Part shown: in pieces, positions 61,667 through 64,000 of the stretch | Position numbering within the stretch: the stretch's first letter is position 1 | How the letters are laid out: every line of letters begins with the position of its first letter | Assembly: GCA_040882645.1 (NCBI GenBank) | Contig: JBBEAX010000055.1 | Location: 34,231 to 98,230 of the forward strand | Length of the DNA stretch: 64,000 bases | Reading direction: 5' to 3' | From: JAUYIV01 sp040882645 | GTDB taxonomy: Bacteria > Actinomycetota > Acidimicrobiia > Spongiisociales > UBA11373 | The notes under the pieces: model-generated | Told to the model about the DNA's origin: nothing | Databases searched by the model: none | The model's input: only the letters and a program-made list of their open reading frames with translations | Position numbers and translations under genes: made by a program

Positions 61667-63853
61667 TCAGCGGGTCGCGTTCCGATGCACGCCCCGCCCC
61701 TCGAGCCACTGGGAGAGTGCCGCCAAAGCCGCCTCGTAACCTCGTTGGGAGACGCTGATCGGATCCTCGAAATCGAGCATCGAGACTCCACTGACGTCGA
61801 GCTCTAGGTAGAAGTCGGCAAGGCCGGAAGCGAGTTGGCGGTTCCGCTCCCGCATCGACGCGGTGATCATCGACCGCATGAGCACCGCCGAGATCCGTGG
61901 ATAGCCGGGACGCTTCTTGCGCAGCTTGGAGCGGAGCGCCGCCCAACCCGATACCGAGAGCCCATAGTCATGGCGGGCCCGGGGTCCCGCCGGCGGAGCC
62001 ACATCGGACGCGATCACTAGACCCCCCGGTGACATGTCGCGGGCGATGTCGATCGGCATGTTGTTCAGTACGCCGCCATCGATCAAGAGCTGGTCCTCGA
62101 ACGGGACGGGAGGCATCACCCCCGGAATCGCGGTGGTGGCCCGAATCGCCAACACCACCGATCCCCGGCGGTGGAGGTGGATGCTCGACGCAGTCAGGTT
62201 CGTCGACACGCAGAAGTAGGTGAGCCAGAGGTCTTCGATCTCGCGGTCCCCCCAAGTGTTCTCGGCCTCGCCGGCGATCCGCTTTCCCTTGACGAGGGAT
62301 ACGAAGGGCAGCGTGTAGTCGAGGACGCGCATGAAGCTCTTGCGCGCCCATTCGGTGGCCTCGTCGGCGGTGAACCCTTCGGCCACTGTGGCCGCGATCA
62401 CTCCGCCGATCGAGGTGCCGCCCACGATGTCGATCGGGATGCCGAGTTCGTTCATCGCGCGGACCACTCCCAGGTGAGCAAACCCCCGGCCGCCGCCGCC
62501 TCCAAAGACCAGCACGTTTGCCTTGCCGACCGCCACCCGGGCGACACGAGCGAGATCCTGATCGGACCCGCTTGCGACGTTGATGACGTGGTCGCCCGAG
62601 AAGAGGTCGCGGATCTTCGCCGAACCCGTGGGTGGCGAGGTCCGGGACGGCCGCATGATTACGACCGTGCGATGGAGGCCGGGGCGGCAGTCCCCGAGCA
62701 GTCGTTCGAGATGCTCCACCTCGGCCGCCGTGGGGTCGTCGGAGGTGATGACGAGCAACCGATCGGCCATTCCCAGTGCCCGGCGCGACCAGGGGCCGGG
62801 CTCGGGGCCTAGCTCGAGGATCAGGTGATCGGTCTCGAGCTCGAAGTCCTGCACCAGCCGGGAAACCCGGATTCCACCGATCTCCCCACGCGCTGAATCG
62901 AAGATTCCCGGGGTGTCGAGGAGGGCGTCGACCCGAGCCGGCCAGAGGCGGTACGTGCTTCCGTGCCGATCGAGCTCGTGCTTGATGACCTTGACCACGG
63001 CTTCGGCGTCGAAGCGTGGTGAGATGGCGATGGCGAGGACGGTGCTGGGGGGCGCGTCATGGGCGACGTCCTCGGCCCGGGCGACGGCGCGGAGACAGAG
63101 TTCGAACATCATCCGCGGCTGGCTGGTGACCAGTTGGTTGAACGCCTTCTCGTCCATCCGCGCGACGACGGTGTCGCGCGCCGCGGTCAGGGTCGCCCCG
63201 CGCGGTGTCTGCCCCATGAGGCCGAGCTCCCCGACAAATTCCCCCCGGCCCGCTTCACCGATGCGGACTTCGTTGGGTTCGGCTCCTCTTGTCGCCGTCA
63301 GACGCCCTCGCACCACCACGTAGACCGCGTCCGATGCGTCGCCCTCTCGAAAGAGCACCGTTCCCTGCTCGAGCTTGATCCATTGGACCGACTGACACGT
63401 CGACATCAGGGCCTCGTCGTTGTCGATCGCGAAATGGTCTGCGAGTAGCGAGGCCAGTTCGGCGTACTCGGCGCGTTGCACGGCCAACTCGGCGAGGTGG
63501 TTCGAGATGTCGGGATTGGCGTCCAGGATCCGCTGGAACGCGGAGGTCGGGTAGGCGATCAGCTCGGCGCGGGTTCGAGCGGAGACGGTGACCGACCTCA
63601 CGCCGCCACCAAAGTGGGCCATCTCGCCGACCACTGCTCCTGGTTCGTCCACGATCGCGAGGAGGGACCGGTCGGCGGTCATGGTGCGCGAAACGGTGAG
63701 CGACCCTTCGACGAGCACAAACACGGTGTCTGCCTTGTCGCCCCGCCGCATCAGGATCTCGCCGGGCTCGAGCGTGAGGCGAGAGGTGTTGGCGCCCACC
63801 GCCTGGGCACCGTCGATCAGCACTCGAAGAGAAGGGTTCACCACGCCCGGCAA
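61667..63853 (-). CDS. Patatin-like phospholipase with two cNMP-binding domains (NTE-like)
   Basis: 728 residues. Two cyclic-nucleotide-binding domains: residues 20-140 (EILMRRGDKADTVFVLVEGSLTVSR..GAVVGEMAHFGGG) and 150-265 (VLFREGDASDAVYVVVRGRLTATR..GEFVGELGLMGQTPRGA). A Rossmann-like region follows. The patatin domain (about 455-650) has the oxyanion loop GGGGGRGFAHLG, GxSxG lipase motif GGTSIGG (Ser nucleophile) and the DGG of the catalytic dyad. It resembles neuropathy target esterase/RssA-like phospholipases. Confidence 0.9.
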   Translation of the reverse strand: MPGVVNPSLRVLIDGAQAVGANTSRLTLEPGEILMRRGDKADTVFVLVEGSLTVSRTMTADRSLLAIVDEPGAVVGEMAHFGGGVRSVTVSARTRAELIAYPTSAFQRILDANPDISNHLAELAVQRAEYAELASLLADHFAIDNDEALMSTCQSVQWIKLEQGTVLFREGDASDAVYVVVRGRLTATRGAEPNEVRIGEAGRGEFVGELGLMGQTPRGATLTAARDTVVARMDEKAFNQLVTSQPRMMFELCLRAVARAEDVAHDAPPSTVLAIAISPRFDAEAVVKVIKHELDRHGSTYRLWPARVDALLDTPGIFDSARGEIGGIRVSRLVQDFELETDHLILELGPEPGPWSRRALGMADRLLVITSDDPTAAEVEHLERLLGDCRPGLHRTVVIMRPSRTSPPTGSAKIRDLFSGDHVINVASGSDQDLARVARVAVGKANVLVFGGGGGRGFAHLGVVRAMNELGIPIDIVGGTSIGGVIAATVAEGFTADEATEWARKSFMRVLDYTLPFVSLVKGKRIAGEAENTWGDREIEDLWLTYFCVSTNLTASSIHLHRRGSVVLAIRATTAIPGVMPPVPFEDQLLIDGGVLNNMPIDIARDMSPGGLVIASDVAPPAGPRARHDYGLSVSGWAALRSKLRKKRPGYPRISAVLMRSMITASMRERNRQLASGLADFYLELDVSGVSMLDFEDPISVSQRGYEAALAALSQWLEGRGVHRNATR

Positions 63854-63947
63854 CCTAGCCGAATAGATGGTCCATGGTCCAGAGCCACGACGGCGGGGGC
63901 GGCCCGCCGCTTCCTGCCGGTAGCGGGTAGCGGGAAGCGGATAGTTG

Positions 63948-64000
63948 CACGCCCGGAGGGACTCGAACCCCCAACCTCCTGGTCCGTAGCCAGACGCTCT
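63948..64000 (-). tRNA. tRNA-Arg(ACG), cut by window edge
   Basis: Reverse strand gives the anticodon stem-loop TCTGG-CTACGGA-CCAGG (ACG), T-arm GGGGGTTCGAGTCCC, and 3' acceptor CGGGCGT with G discriminator at 63948. The 5' half is beyond base 64000. It would be the TadA substrate. A short word array (63928-63942, GGTAGCGGGTAGCGGGAAGC) lies at its 3' side. Confidence 0.9.

Overview
The window is the replication-origin region of a high-GC actinobacterial chromosome. The order yidD-rnpA-rpmH (leftward), then dnaA-oriC-dnaN-recF-dciA-gyrB-gyrA and a DUF3566 membrane protein (rightward) is the classical origin block. The leftward cluster fhaA-fhaB-pstP-rodA-pbpA-pknB, plus crgA, is an actinobacterial signature. 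DUF222/HNH, DUF4446, YibE/F, FHA/PASTA proteins and Thr-rich lipoprotein linkers fit an uncultured lineage such as Acidimicrobiia, but that class-level placement is inference.

Layout. 0-10.4 kb: origin and gyrase operon, with an oriC carrying DnaA boxes, a DnaA-trio tract and an AT-rich stretch between dnaA and dnaN. 10.4-18.6 kb: metabolism and envelope genes: a sulfite-oxidase-family enzyme, a cobalamin-riboswitch-controlled B12-type ABC importer, a VIT-family metal transporter, a His-rich b-type-cytochrome-like membrane protein, an M23 peptidase and a cytochrome c. 18.6-33.5 kb: surE, a beta-propeller lipoprotein, MFS carriers, a flippase-like/methyltransferase fusion, YibE/F, and a large cyclase-ATPase-TPR regulator. 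33.5-36.3 kb: a decaying zone with two deletion scars (TetR/alcohol dehydrogenase and CDF transporter/DUF1015) around an intact ArsR regulator and a cupredoxin. 36.3-39.4 kb: tRNA-Ile, tRNA-Ala, a DUF222-HNH protein and a thiolase. 39.4-47 kb: the cell-wall and Ser/Thr-phosphosignalling operon. 47-51.5 kb: tRNA-Leu, serS, a UbiE/MenG-like methyltransferase and a long (Alu-domain) SRP RNA. 51.5-54.4 kb: a methyltransferase, a HigBA-like toxin-antitoxin pair and a lipoprotein. 54.5-55.9 kb: four serine tRNAs (GCU, UGA, CGA, GGA) with tadA among them. 55.9-64 kb: a DUF885 protein, an ice-binding-like surface protein beside a class F sortase, RF3, a cNMP-gated patatin and the edge of tRNA-Arg(ACG).

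How the genes work together. The origin block supplies initiation, the clamp, helicase-associated DciA, and topology control. The pknB cluster couples PASTA sensing of cell wall to SEDS/PBP elongation through FHA readers and a PP2C phosphatase. The riboswitch and its terminator/Shine-Dalgarno hairpin shut off the B12 importer when cobalamin is plentiful. The ice-binding-like protein has a Thr-rich stalk, a GAQTG motif, a membrane segment and a basic tail next to a sortase, so the two probably form a dedicated surface-display pair.

A second layer runs through the intergenic DNA. Almost every spacer over 60 bp holds a different short word repeated in tandem, often facing its own reverse complement so the RNA could fold, and these arrays also flank tRNA genes. 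This is the least explained signal in the window. One of these inverted repeats (39.3-39.4 kb) encloses three DnaA-box-like sites.
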